From: Lachnospiraceae bacterium UBA7143
GTDB taxonomy: Bacteria > Bacillota > Clostridia > Lachnospirales > Lachnospiraceae
Direction: 5' to 3'
Assembly (NCBI GenBank): GCA_002491905.1
Contig: DKWV01000044.1
Coordinates: 29,726-93,725 of the forward strand
Length of the DNA stretch: 64,000 bases
A model generated the notes under the pieces. The model was not told the origin of the DNA, searched no databases, and was given only the letters and a program-made list of their open reading frames with translations. Below, in pieces: positions 16,605 to 25,459 of this stretch (the first letter of the stretch is position 1; the number at the start of each line of letters is the position of its first letter). Both the position numbers and the translations under genes were made by a program.

Positions 16605-18479
16605 TCATCCTACCTTCGCCGCCAGTTTCTCCAGTATATCCTCTACGCCATCTGCCGGCATCGGCCTGCCCATATAATATCCCTGAATCATATCGCACTC
16701 CAGTTCTTTCAGGTACTGGAACTGTTCCCTGGTCTCCACGCCCTCCGCAATCGTCTCGTATCCCAGACGTTTCACCATATAGATAATGGATTCCGTAATA
16801 ATCTTTGTGTTTTTATCCGTAAGAAGCGTATCCACAAAAGTTTTATCAATTTTCAGCGTGTCAATCGGCAGCCCTTTTAGATAGGAGAGGGAAGAAAATC
16901 CCGTGCCAAAGTCATCCAATGAAATTTTGACACCGATCTTTTTCAGCTCGCCCAATTGTTGACTTATGTAGTCAAAGTCCTCTATCAGGATGGTCTCCGT
17001 CACTTCGATCTCTATCTCGCTCGGAGAGACATCATACTTTTCCAGAATCTGCAAGAGGCTGTCTATAAATCCCCGTTTCTTGCACTGCACCGCCGAAACA
17101 TTAAGAGATAAAATCAGCGGGTAATGATACTTATCACGCCAGCCCGCATAAGTCTGCACACTTTTTTCTATCACCCAGTTTCCGATCGGTACGATGGTTC
17201 CGTTCTTTTCCGCAATGGGAATAAAGACGGAAGGACTTATCATGTCCCCCTTATTATCCCTCCAGCGGATCAGCGCCTCCACGCCGCGGAGCTCTCTACT
17301 TTGTGCGTAATACTGGGGCTGGAAATACATGGTAAAATTCTGCTCGAAAACAACCTCTTTCAGCTTGTTCTGTATGGTCACCGTCCGCAAAAATTCCTCC
17401 AGAATTGCCCCCTCAAAATACTGGATTTTATCCTTTCCACGGCTTTTCGCCTTAAACATGACAATCTCCGCGCAGTTAATCAGCTCAAGCGTCCCCGAAG
17501 CCGCCTCCGGATACTCGGATACGCCCACGCTCACCGTCATGGTGACCTCCTGTCCGTCCGTCATCTTAAACGGCTTCTTCAGCCGCTCCCTGATGACCCG
17601 GTAAATCGTCTCCACGCTTCTCGCACCGCAGGGATCATAGATTGCGATACAGTAAATATCCGTGCTGAAATGGGAAATTACCACATTGCTGTTCATCAGG
17701 CCGGTAAGATACTGACCGAACAACTGCACCAGCTCATCCCCCGCAATGATGCCCATACCGTCGTTGACCCTGCGGAAATCGTCAAAGTCCACGAACATCA
17801 CCGCTACCTTTTTCCCTTCCTCTTCCGCGCAGCGCAAAAACTCCCCCAAAAGCCTGACGAAATAATTCCGGTTATACAGCCCAGTCAGGATATCATAATA
17901 AGCCATGTAAGTAAGCTCATCCTTCTGGGCAGTCAGTTTGGTCACATCCTTAAAGCGTATGATTTTGTCCGTGGGTTCGCCCTCAGAATCATAGACGACG
18001 TTAACCTCCACCTCGATGCAGAGCCGGCTCGCTTTCAGCTTAATTTCAAAGCTGTCCCTGTCTCTCTTCTGATTTTCGATAAGCAGTCCTTCCCTGAGTG
18101 GAATTTCGTACTGCTCCTCCACCCTGTCATAAAGTTTTGCCAGCTCATCCATACTGGAAATGGAAAAATCAAAGAAATGATCCCAGTTGGCCATTGTCTC
18201 GACCCGGTCTTCCCGATAGTTGTAATAGATAAACGCACTGCTTGACGTCTCGCACAAAAGACGGAGCATTTTTTCATCCTGACGGAGTTTCTCATTCTCC
18301 TGCGCAAGCAGCTGTGTCCCGTTCCCCTTCTTATTTGTCTTTGTATTTACCACTTTATATACGCGCCGGTCTCCCCAGACAGCGCCCTCCCCCCATATCA
18401 GTCGTCTTCGTTTACAGTTTCCTTTTGACTCCCTTATTTTTTCGTAATATACCCCTTTGCCTTCAGTGTCTCCGCACAC
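16605..18479 (-). CDS. Degenerate GGDEF - active-looking EAL phosphodiesterase
   Basis: This is a probable cyclic-di-GMP phosphodiesterase. A PAS-like N-terminal region is followed by a GGDEF fold (starting DILTGLYNRNYF). Its signature is replaced by SHFSTDIYCIAI, so cyclase activity is unlikely and it may serve as a regulatory domain. The EAL domain retains the catalytic residues: GVEALIRW, LNVSAVQ, EVTETILIED, LDDFGTGFSSLSYL, DTLKIDKTFV, TIAEGVET and IQGYYMGRP. The GTG at 18479 has a GGGGGAG seven bases upstream and lies inside the end of asd (46-base overlap); a downstream in-frame GTG at 18353 is the alternative start. No transmembrane segment is visible. Confidence 0.85.
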   Translation of the reverse strand: MCGDTEGKGVYYEKIRESKGNCKRRRLIWGEGAVWGDRRVYKVVNTKTNKKGNGTQLLAQENEKLRQDEKMLRLLCETSSSAFIYYNYREDRVETMANWDHFFDFSISSMDELAKLYDRVEEQYEIPLREGLLIENQKRDRDSFEIKLKASRLCIEVEVNVVYDSEGEPTDKIIRFKDVTKLTAQKDELTYMAYYDILTGLYNRNYFVRLLGEFLRCAEEEGKKVAVMFVDFDDFRRVNDGMGIIAGDELVQLFGQYLTGLMNSNVVISHFSTDIYCIAIYDPCGARSVETIYRVIRERLKKPFKMTDGQEVTMTVSVGVSEYPEAASGTLELINCAEIVMFKAKSRGKDKIQYFEGAILEEFLRTVTIQNKLKEVVFEQNFTMYFQPQYYAQSRELRGVEALIRWRDNKGDMISPSVFIPIAEKNGTIVPIGNWVIEKSVQTYAGWRDKYHYPLILSLNVSAVQCKKRGFIDSLLQILEKYDVSPSEIEIEVTETILIEDFDYISQQLGELKKIGVKISLDDFGTGFSSLSYLKGLPIDTLKIDKTFVDTLLTDKNTKIITESIIYMVKRLGYETIAEGVETREQFQYLKELECDMIQGYYMGRPMPADGVEDILEKLAAKVG

Positions 18480-19519
18480 AGTACGGCTCCCCCAGCCGCT
18501 CCGCGCACAGTATTGTGGGAAAGACCCACAAATTTCCAGTCGTAAACGCTGTCCTCACGGATGCGTCCCACGCTGATTCCCATGCCGTTCTCATAATCCA
18601 CATCCAGTTTCACCTGCGGCCGGTTGTCCTCCTCCATCACCTGGATAAACTGCTTCGGTGCGCTGGGTAAATTCAGCTCCTGCGGCAGTCCTTTAAACTG
18701 CACCAGTTTCTCAACAAGCTGCTCTTTGGTAGGTTTCTTCTTAAACTTCACAAACACGGCTGCCGTATGGCCGTTTAACACAGGCACACGGATGCACTGG
18801 CAGGTAATCACCGGGCTCTTTGCCGGAACAATTTCCCCGTCCACGATCTTACCCCAGATCCGCAGCGGTTCCTTCTCGCTCTTTTCCTCCTCGCCACCGA
18901 TGTAGGGAATCACATTCTCCACCATCTCCGGCCAGTCCTTAAAGGTCTTGCCCGCACCGGAAATCGCCTGATAGGTGGTAGCCACCACCTCGTAAGGCTC
19001 AAACTCCTTCCACGCGGTGAGTACCGGCGCGTAGCTCTGGATCGAGCAGTTAGGTTTCACGGCGATAAAGCCGCGCTTTGTGCCAAGCCTCTTTTTCTGG
19101 AACTCAATCACGTCGAAGTGCTCCGGATTAATCTCCGGCACCACCATAGGCACATCCGGCGTCCAGCGGTGCGCGCTGTTGTTGGAAACCACGGGTGTCT
19201 CCGTCTTCGCGTACTCTTCCTCAATCTTTTTGATCTCATCCTTCGTCATATCCACTGCGGAAAAGACGAAATCCACCTCCGCCGCCACTGCCGCGACCTC
19301 GTTTACATTCTTAACCACAATCTTCTTTACCGCCTCCGGCATGGGCGTATCCATCTTCCACCTGCCGCCGACCGCCTCCTCGTAGGTCTTGCCCGCAGAC
19401 CGGGGACTCGCCGCGATCGTGGTCACCTCAAACCAGGGATGGTTCTCCAGAAGGGCAATAAAACGCTGCCCTACCATACCCGTACCACCTAAAATTCCTA
19501 CCTTCAATTTCTCGCTCAT
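18434..19519 (-). CDS. asd: Aspartate-semialdehyde dehydrogenase
   Basis: Asd reduces aspartyl phosphate to aspartate semialdehyde, the branch point to lysine/diaminopimelate, threonine and methionine. The NADP-binding motif GILGGTGMVGQRF is at the N-terminus, the catalytic cysteine is in VKPNCSIQSYAPVL (about residue 158), and the active-site glutamine/glycine loop is TYQAISGAGKTF. Length (361) and the sequence style match the archaeal/fungal-type Asd branch rather than the shorter E. coli-like form. An AGGAGGAG site precedes ATG. It begins seven bases after argH and is likely co-transcribed with it. Confidence 0.94.
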   Translation of the reverse strand: MSEKLKVGILGGTGMVGQRFIALLENHPWFEVTTIAASPRSAGKTYEEAVGGRWKMDTPMPEAVKKIVVKNVNEVAAVAAEVDFVFSAVDMTKDEIKKIEEEYAKTETPVVSNNSAHRWTPDVPMVVPEINPEHFDVIEFQKKRLGTKRGFIAVKPNCSIQSYAPVLTAWKEFEPYEVVATTYQAISGAGKTFKDWPEMVENVIPYIGGEEEKSEKEPLRIWGKIVDGEIVPAKSPVITCQCIRVPVLNGHTAAVFVKFKKKPTKEQLVEKLVQFKGLPQELNLPSAPKQFIQVMEEDNRPQVKLDVDYENGMGISVGRIREDSVYDWKFVGLSHNTVRGAAGGAVLCAETLKAKGYITKK

Positions 19520-19525
19520 AACAGT

Positions 19526-20974
19526 TCACTCCTCCTCTGTTTCCTTTATCTCCATTTCTCCAAGCTGGCCGCCAAACACGCTGTCCTCATCCTGCCAGTC
19601 CTTCGTCAGATACTCCCTGTATATCCGTATGACCTCCCTCATGGCATCCGGTCCCGGCGCACCGATGGTCAGACGCTTTTCCACGCAGGTCTTTAAGCTG
19701 ATGGCCTGATAGACATCTTCCTCAAAGACGGGGCTGATCTCCTTAAGCTCTTCCAGGGAAAGTTCATCAATGCTGCAGTTTTTATCAATACAGAAAAGCA
19801 CCAGCCTGCCGATGATACCGTGGGCGTCACGGAAAGGTACGCCTTTCCCCACCAGATAATCCGCCGCGTCCGTGGCATTGGTAAAGCCCATTGCCGCACT
19901 CTTTTCCATCACGTCCTTATTAAATTTCATCGTGCGGATCATGCCTTCAAACAATGCCAGACACCCCTTCACCGTGTCTATGGCGTCGAAGGTCAGTTCC
20001 TTGTCCTCCTGCATATCCTTGTTGTAGGCAAGGGGAAGCCCCTTCATCGTCGTCAGGATAGAGACAAGCGCCCCGTAAACACGCCCCGTCTTTCCCCGCA
20101 CCAGCTCCGCGATATCCGGGTTTTTCTTCTGGGGCATAATGCTGCTCCCCGTGGAGTAGGCATCGTCGATCTCCACGAAACGGTACTCGTTGGAATTCCA
20201 GATGATAATCTCCTCGCAAAAGCGGCTTAAGTGCATCATAATCGTGGATAGCGCCGATAAAAACTCTATCACATAATCCCTGTCGGATACCGAATCCATA
20301 CTGTTTAACGTGGGCCCCTCAAAACCGAGCAGCGACGCCGTGTAAGCCCTGTCTAACGGATAGGTCGTCCCCGCTAACGCCCCCGCCCCCAGCGGACAGT
20401 AATTCATGCGGTAGAAAATATCCTTAAGCCGGGATCTGTCTCTTTTAAACATCTCAAAATAGGCGCCGATATGGTGAGCAAGCGTCACCGGCTGCGCCTT
20501 CTGCAGATGGGTAAAGCCCGGCATGTAGGTCTCCACATGCTCCTCCATGACCGTAAGAAGCGTCTGCAAAAGATCCTTCAAAAGCCCATCCACATTAAGC
20601 ACCTCAAGCCTGGTATACAGCCGCATGTCCATCGCCACCTGGTCATTGCGGCTCCTGCCTGTGTGAAGCTTTTTCCCCACATCGCCAATCCGGTCGATCA
20701 GGTTAGCCTCCACGAAACTGTGGATATCCTCGTATTCCTCCGTGATGGCAAGCTTCCCGTCTTCCACATCCCGCCTGATCCCGGTGAGTCCTTTTAAAAT
20801 TTCGTCCTTCTCCTCTTTCGTCAGAATCCCCTGCTTGGCCAGCATAACCGTATGCACGATGCTGCCCTCAATATCCTGCGTAAAGAACTTCTGGTCAAAG
20901 GAAATCGACGCGTTAAAGTTATATACAAGCTGATCCGTCTCCTTCGTGAAACGGCCGCCCCACAACTGCGCCAT
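19526..20974 (-). CDS. argH: Argininosuccinate lyase
   Basis: ArgH cleaves argininosuccinate to arginine and fumarate, the last step of arginine synthesis. The protein begins MAQLWGGRFTKETD and shows the superfamily signature GSSIMPQKKNPD near residue 278, plus HTGRSRNDQVAMDMRL. Its 482-residue length is normal. The start is ATG 20974, preceded by GGAGG eight bases upstream; the ATG at 20989 overlaps this ribosome binding site and is unlikely. argG is not in the window. A consensus promoter is visible upstream and asd follows directly, so argH appears to head a long minus-strand transcript. Confidence 0.95.
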   Translation of the reverse strand: MAQLWGGRFTKETDQLVYNFNASISFDQKFFTQDIEGSIVHTVMLAKQGILTKEEKDEILKGLTGIRRDVEDGKLAITEEYEDIHSFVEANLIDRIGDVGKKLHTGRSRNDQVAMDMRLYTRLEVLNVDGLLKDLLQTLLTVMEEHVETYMPGFTHLQKAQPVTLAHHIGAYFEMFKRDRSRLKDIFYRMNYCPLGAGALAGTTYPLDRAYTASLLGFEGPTLNSMDSVSDRDYVIEFLSALSTIMMHLSRFCEEIIIWNSNEYRFVEIDDAYSTGSSIMPQKKNPDIAELVRGKTGRVYGALVSILTTMKGLPLAYNKDMQEDKELTFDAIDTVKGCLALFEGMIRTMKFNKDVMEKSAAMGFTNATDAADYLVGKGVPFRDAHGIIGRLVLFCIDKNCSIDELSLEELKEISPVFEEDVYQAISLKTCVEKRLTIGAPGPDAMREVIRIYREYLTKDWQDEDSVFGGQLGEMEIKETEEE

Positions 20975-21010
20975 ACCGAAAACCTCCATGCTTAATTAAA
21001 TCTAAATTTG

Positions 21011-21039
21011 ATGATACCATAAATTGGTTTTGTTTTCAA
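21011..21039 (-). promoter_or_regulatory. Promoter of argH-asd
   Basis: TTGAAA (21039-21034) and TATCAT (21016-21011) on the minus strand are spaced by 17 bases. It lies about 35 bases before the argH start. No classical arginine operator was recognised. Confidence 0.7.
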
Positions 21040-21077
21040 TCAAAACACATATTTTCTTACCCGTCATAAAATAATGT

Positions 21078-21083
21078 TATACT
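21078..21083 (+). promoter_or_regulatory. Probable -10 element of the ABC importer operon
   Basis: TATACT on the plus strand lies about 75 bases before the importer ATPase gene. The matching -35 (TTCTTA about 18 bases upstream) is weak, so the promoter may need an activator. Confidence 0.4.
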
Positions 21084-21156
21084 CGTAGTAAACGACCCAT
21101 CAAATTTCGGTTCGCAAAAAATATGATGTCGTTGACTACATAAGGAGGCATTTTCT

Positions 21157-21945
21157 ATGCAGCCAATACTTTCTCTGCGTGATGTTTCCTATTCCTATCA
21201 CAATCTGAAGGGAGAAACCCCCGCGCTCTCGCACATCAATCTGCAGATTCCCGAGGGGAGCTTCGTCGCCGTCGTAGGACCCAGCGGCTGCGGCAAATCC
21301 ACTCTTCTTTCCATCATTGCTGGACTGCTTGCCCCGGAGGAGGGAGAAATTCTTTACAGAGGGCTCTCCGCCAAAGACTACTGCGCGGACTCCGCCCTGA
21401 GAATTGGCTATATGCTGCAGAGGGATCATCTTTTTGAATGGCGCACAGTCTACCAGAATGTGATCCTGGGGCTGGAACTCACCCACAGTCTCACAAAGGA
21501 AAACACGGATTATATCCTGAAACTTCTTGAGGATTATGGTCTCTACGGCTTTAAGGATAAAAAGCCATCCGAACTCTCCGGCGGTATGCGCCAGCGGGCA
21601 GCCCTGATCCGCACAATGGCCGTCCACCCGGATCTCCTTCTTCTGGACGAACCCTTCAGCGCCCTGGATTTCCAGACCCGACTCTCCGTCTCCGCGGACA
21701 TTGCCGGAATCATCCGACAAACAAAAAAGACCGCGCTGCTGATCACCCACGATCTCTCCGAAGCCATCACGCTGGCAGACCGGGTGGTCGTCCTCTCCAG
21801 ACGCCCCGCCGGGGTGAAACGCGAAATGGCCATCCACTATGAAATAGGCCGGGAAGACCCCCTTGCTGTCCGGGGCACCGCCGCCTATCAGGAATATTTT
21901 AATCAATTATGGGAGGTATTAACCGATGGTAAGACATCCGCATAA
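21157..21945 (+). CDS. ABC importer ATPase, nitrate/sulfonate/taurine family
   Basis: This ATPase drives an importer of the SsuB/TauB/ThiZ group. Walker A is GPSGCGKSTLLSIIAG, the Q-loop LQRDHLFEW, the signature LSGGMRQRAALIRT, Walker B LLLLDEPFSALD and the H-loop LLITHDLSEA; all are intact. The 262-residue length is typical. AGGAGG lies eight bases before the ATG. It overlaps the permease gene by 20 bases. Substrate candidates by family include sulfonates, thiamine precursors or riboflavin, but no periplasmic binding protein is encoded beside it, so the substrate is unassigned. Confidence 0.88.
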   Translation: MQPILSLRDVSYSYHNLKGETPALSHINLQIPEGSFVAVVGPSGCGKSTLLSIIAGLLAPEEGEILYRGLSAKDYCADSALRIGYMLQRDHLFEWRTVYQNVILGLELTHSLTKENTDYILKLLEDYGLYGFKDKKPSELSGGMRQRAALIRTMAVHPDLLLLDEPFSALDFQTRLSVSADIAGIIRQTKKTALLITHDLSEAITLADRVVVLSRRPAGVKREMAIHYEIGREDPLAVRGTAAYQEYFNQLWEVLTDGKTSA

Positions 21946-22747
21946 GGCACCGCCGCCCGTATCTGCGCGGCAGGAAAGCTTCCTGCGTGCCCATCACAGG
22001 CACCACCACAAAATTGCCCTCGGAAGAGTTTTTCTTCTGCTCCTTTTTCTTGGTCTCTGGGAAACTGCCGCAGGGCTTGGCTGGATAGACCGTTTCTTCT
22101 TCAGCAGTCCCTCCGGCATATTAAAGTATCTGGGGCAGATGTTTGCGGACCGCTCCTTCTTCGCCCACACCGGCGTCACCCTGTTTGAGACAATCGCAAG
22201 CTTCATTCTGGTCACTGTCCTAAGTCTCCTCGCCGCCACCCTGCTCTGGTATCAGAACAGCCTCTCCGAAATTCTGGAACCTTACCTGGTCGTCCTGAAT
22301 GCCCTTCCGAAATCCGCCCTTGCCCCCCTTCTGATCGTATGGCTTGGCACCGGAACGAACACCATCATCGTGGCCGGCATCTCCGTCGCCGTTTTCGGTT
22401 CCATCATCAGCCTCTACACCGGTTTCTGCCAGGTGGACCCGGAGATGTGCAAGCTGATCTACACGCTGGGCGGCAGCCGCAGGGACGCGCTCACCAAGGT
22501 AATTCTGCCAAGCTCTGTGCCGCTCATCTTAAGCAGCATGAAAGTCAACATCGGCCTTTCCCTTGTGGGCGTTATCATCGGGGAATTCCTGGCCGCAAGG
22601 CGGGGGCTTGGGTATCTGATCATCTACGGGTCACAGGTGTTCCAGCTCAACATGGTGATTACGTCTATTATTATTCTGTGCGCTATCGCTATGGTGTTTT
22701 ATAAGCTGATCCAGAGCGCGGAGCATTACTATAAGAAGAAATATTAG
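21926..22747 (+). CDS. ABC importer permease, nitrate/sulfonate/taurine family
   Basis: This is the membrane partner of the preceding ATPase. After a cytoplasmic, histidine-rich N-terminus (RAHHRHHHK) there are about six membrane spans. The ATPase-docking loop is seen in CKLIYTLGGSRRDALTKVIL followed by PSSVPLILSSM. The C-terminal GRGLGYLI-like motif is represented by RRGLGYLIIYGSQVFQ, typical of SsuC/TauC permeases. Length is 273 residues. The start has GGGAGG nine bases upstream within the ATPase gene. No gene follows on the same strand before a hairpin, so the operon ends here. Confidence 0.87.
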   Translation: MVRHPHKAPPPVSARQESFLRAHHRHHHKIALGRVFLLLLFLGLWETAAGLGWIDRFFFSSPSGILKYLGQMFADRSFFAHTGVTLFETIASFILVTVLSLLAATLLWYQNSLSEILEPYLVVLNALPKSALAPLLIVWLGTGTNTIIVAGISVAVFGSIISLYTGFCQVDPEMCKLIYTLGGSRRDALTKVILPSSVPLILSSMKVNIGLSLVGVIIGEFLAARRGLGYLIIYGSQVFQLNMVITSIIILCAIAMVFYKLIQSAEHYYKKKY

Positions 22748-22750
22748 CGC

Positions 22751-22782
22751 ACAAGGAAAGGGCAGGCTGCATAGGCCTGCCC
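22751..22782 (-). terminator. Terminator between convergent genes
   Basis: GGGCAGGC and GCCTGCCC form an eight-base GC-rich stem with a seven-base loop. On the minus strand it is followed by TTTCCTT, so it mainly terminates the membrane-protein gene; it may also stop the importer operon. Confidence 0.65.
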
Positions 22783-22802
22783 GAACGCTGTCACCCGACG
22801 GT

Positions 22803-24062
22803 CTATTCCGCGGATTCCCCGATTCCGATTACCCCTGTCGTCAATATGCCAAATACACTGATTCCCAGCTCCCTCCATGTAAAATAGGAATGACAGCAGG
22901 AGTGATCTTTGGTAAACAGATACCAGATAAATGGATACAGTGACACAAACAAAACCATTCCCATCATCGGGAAGAGACTTCGCTCTATCCTGATCTGCTT
23001 TTTCATTCTGAACAGAACCATACATACCACCAGACAAAGAACCGCCGGCAGAATAACCTTCCTGTTGCATACGCCAAGATTGAGTCTCAATGTGTCAAAA
23101 TAGGAGTGCTTTTTTGTAAAATATCCGCTGCGGTAAGCAATCGCACCAATCGCATCACGAATGATATTTTCTTCCGTTAAAACCGAGGCAATCACCCACT
23201 TGGAAGACCACATTCCCACATATCCGACGCCCCATGAAAAGGTATGGAGCAGCAGGTTTTTCCACATAAATATTTGTTTCTCCGCAGACCGCTTATCGGT
23301 AAAAGCCAGACAGGCAATCAGCGGAACTCCCAATGTGATAAACGGATATGTCAGGAAGTCAAAATAAGCCGTCAGCACTCCCGACAGAAGAAACAGATAA
23401 TTTCTACCCGTATCCGTCAGTTTTTCCCTCCATACATACAGCGCAGACAACGCCAGCATCATAATATAGAAACAGGGAGAATACTGTAAGGAACTGCACA
23501 GGCTGACCGGGGACAAAAAAATATACAGCCCGAGAAAAGGAATGACATATACCCTCTCCTTCGTTCCTGCAAGAAAGCTCACAAAACCAAACACAAGCAC
23601 CAGCTGCAAAATCATGTTCATCTGCCGGATATCCGAATAGGTGAAAACGCATAAGAGCGGACGCAGCAAAACCTGATATCCATGCCAGTACCTTCCATAA
23701 TATTTTACAATATAATTATCGTTAGACAGGGCAATCACTTCGTACAGGGATTCCATCGGATTTTTTCCGTCCACCTCAACATACGTACCCAGAAGAATAT
23801 CCCTGACACCGTCTTTTGTCTCTGTATAAGAAATGTTCAGCATCAGACCATCCGTATAGATATCCAGCATGGTCTCCTCAATATCCTGCCAGACATGTGC
23901 GCCCAGCCCCTCCTTATACAGTACAATGGACGACGCCCACACATTTTTCCGCATGCGGTCCCTTGGAATCAAATAGGTAACCGCAAGGGCTGCGACACCC
24001 AATATCGCACAGAGGCAGACAATCCCCAATTCTTTTATGAATAAAACCAGCGTTTCTCTCAT
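22803..24062 (-). CDS. Polytopic membrane protein of unknown function
   Basis: I do not recognise this 419-residue protein. An N-terminal membrane span is followed by an extracytoplasmic loop of about 100 residues (LYKEGLGAHVWQDIEETMLD to YYGRYWHGYQVLLRPLL), then about nine hydrophobic segments. The YWHGYQ/RPLL segment and overall layout recall GT-C type membrane glycosyltransferases or polymer-modifying proteins, but no lipid-sugar site can be named. The start lacks a strong ribosome binding site. It stands alone between the importer and an Xre regulator gene, with a terminator at its end. Confidence 0.6.
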   Translation of the reverse strand: MRETLVLFIKELGIVCLCAILGVAALAVTYLIPRDRMRKNVWASSIVLYKEGLGAHVWQDIEETMLDIYTDGLMLNISYTETKDGVRDILLGTYVEVDGKNPMESLYEVIALSNDNYIVKYYGRYWHGYQVLLRPLLCVFTYSDIRQMNMILQLVLVFGFVSFLAGTKERVYVIPFLGLYIFLSPVSLCSSLQYSPCFYIMMLALSALYVWREKLTDTGRNYLFLLSGVLTAYFDFLTYPFITLGVPLIACLAFTDKRSAEKQIFMWKNLLLHTFSWGVGYVGMWSSKWVIASVLTEENIIRDAIGAIAYRSGYFTKKHSYFDTLRLNLGVCNRKVILPAVLCLVVCMVLFRMKKQIRIERSLFPMMGMVLFVSLYPFIWYLFTKDHSCCHSYFTWRELGISVFGILTTGVIGIGESAE

Positions 24063-24204
24063 ATATTCCTGTTTATCAGATGTATTATAATCCGGCTTTT
24101 CCGCTTATCCGAATAAAACCGATTGTATATTTCTTCCCTTTCACCGTCCATTATACGATATTATATATCTTACATCAATATTTATAGGACTTTGTATGTT
24201 TCGT

Positions 24205-24229
24205 TGTGGACTGCCACATACTATATAAT
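24205..24229 (+). promoter_or_regulatory. Promoter/operator of the small Xre gene
   Basis: A perfect TATAAT (24224-24229) lies 22 bases before the Xre start, with a weak -35. Just upstream, TGTGG and CCACA flank ACTG (24205-24218), an inverted repeat placed where a repressor or activator could act. Confidence 0.4.
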
Positions 24230-24251
24230 TTTACAGGTAAGGGGGTATATC

Positions 24252-24569
24252 ATGTACGAAGAGTATTTTGTTGAAAGGCTGACTTCTCTGAGGAATCAAA
24301 AAAACGTATCTGCCAGAGAAATGAGTCTGGCTCTCGGTCAGAATGAAAGCTATATTAACCGCATTGAAAACAGGCTTGCCTTCCCTTCCATGCAGGTTTT
24401 TTTCTACATTTGTGAATATTTTCAGATCACGCCGCAGGAATTTTTCGACGAAAAAAACCCTGCGCCCGGAAAGATCAATCAGATTTCAGAAGAAATAAGA
24501 AAACTGGACGATTTTCAGCTCGATACGGTCATGGCTGTTATAAAAGGGTTCCAGCATAAGCCAAAATAA
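24252..24569 (+). CDS. Small Xre-family HTH regulator
   Basis: The 105-residue protein is a DNA-binding regulator with one N-terminal helix-turn-helix. The recognition region is visible in SAREMSLALGQNESYINRIE (about residues 20-39), followed by SMQVFFYICEYFQITPQEFF, which closes the Xre fold. The C-terminal 30 residues may form a dimer helix. The start is ATG 24252 with AAGGGGG five bases upstream; the frame is open to 24123 but that stretch lacks a ribosome site and is AT-rich promoter DNA. Its target is unknown. It converges with the radical-SAM gene, ending three bases from its stop. Confidence 0.82.
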   Translation: MYEEYFVERLTSLRNQKNVSAREMSLALGQNESYINRIENRLAFPSMQVFFYICEYFQITPQEFFDEKNPAPGKINQISEEIRKLDDFQLDTVMAVIKGFQHKPK

Positions 24570-24572
24570 AAC

Positions 24573-25448
24573 TCACAAATCCCAAAGACTCATCTGCCTG
24601 ACAGCCTCCTTCTCCTCAAAGGTCTGCAGATACCGAAAAATCTGCTCATTGTCATGGACAATTCCATACTCGCCGCATTTATCATGGAATATTTTCATCA
24701 GGCGGCTGTTATTCGGGCTTTCAATTTCATACCGGTTTCCGTAAGTCCGAATATATCTTCCCTTTAACCCGGGAAACAGGCAGTCTAACTGTTCATAAAA
24801 ATATTCCCTGTTCCCCTCTCTCAGCGTCAGCCCCATGCCGTAATTGATCACACCATAGACCTTCGCCTCCGCACACATCTCCAAAATGCCGATGATATTC
24901 TCCTCCGTATCGTTGATAAAGGGCAGAATCGGTGTCAGCCAGACCACTGTGGGGATTCCCACATCCCGCATCCGTTTCAGCACCGCAAACCGCTCTCCCG
25001 TCGTACACACATGCGGCTCAATCTTTCTGCACAGTTCCTCATCATAAGTGGTCAAAGTCATCTGTACCACGCATTTCGTCTTCTCGTTTATTTTTTGCAG
25101 AAGATCCAGATCCCGCAGAATGCGGTTCGACTTTGTAATCACCGTAAATCCGAATCCATGCTCATAAATGAGAGACAGCGCCTGTCTGACGTGTCCCAGT
25201 TCCATTTCCAACGGGATATAGGGATCGGTCATGGCGCCTGTCCCGATCATGCATTTTTTCCGTTTATGTTCCAGGGCATGCGCAAGCAGATCAATGGCAT
25301 TCTCCTTGACCACGATGTCCTCAAAGACATGTTCCATGTGGTAGCACCTGCTTCTGGAATCGCAGTAAATGCACCCGTGGGAACAGCCCCGGTACAGATT
25401 CATTCCGTTTTTGGAAGACAGGATTCCTTTCGCCGTCACAAAGTGCAT
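24573..25448 (-). CDS. Radical SAM protein of the SplB-like family
   Basis: This is a radical S-adenosylmethionine enzyme of the COG1533/SplB-like group. The [4Fe-4S]-binding CxxxCxxC motif is CSHGCIYC at about residues 22-29. The glycine-rich SAM region (MIGTGAMTDPYIPLE) and the TLTTYDEELCRKIEP segment follow. The classical member repairs spore photoproduct in DNA, but many relatives have other or unknown substrates, so function is not assigned. The start is ATG 25448 with GAGGAG seven bases upstream; the TTG at 25475 is upstream of that site. It follows the ClbS-like gene by 11 bases and probably shares its promoter and regulation. Confidence 0.83.
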   Translation of the reverse strand: MHFVTAKGILSSKNGMNLYRGCSHGCIYCDSRSRCYHMEHVFEDIVVKENAIDLLAHALEHKRKKCMIGTGAMTDPYIPLEMELGHVRQALSLIYEHGFGFTVITKSNRILRDLDLLQKINEKTKCVVQMTLTTYDEELCRKIEPHVCTTGERFAVLKRMRDVGIPTVVWLTPILPFINDTEENIIGILEMCAEAKVYGVINYGMGLTLREGNREYFYEQLDCLFPGLKGRYIRTYGNRYEIESPNNSRLMKIFHDKCGEYGIVHDNEQIFRYLQTFEEKEAVRQMSLWDL

Positions 25449-25459
25449 CTGCCCGCTCC

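Noticed and set aside
24123..24251. Upstream in-frame extension of the small Xre gene
   Set aside because: AT-rich, contains the -10 and inverted repeat, and the AAGGGGG site fits the ATG at 24252.
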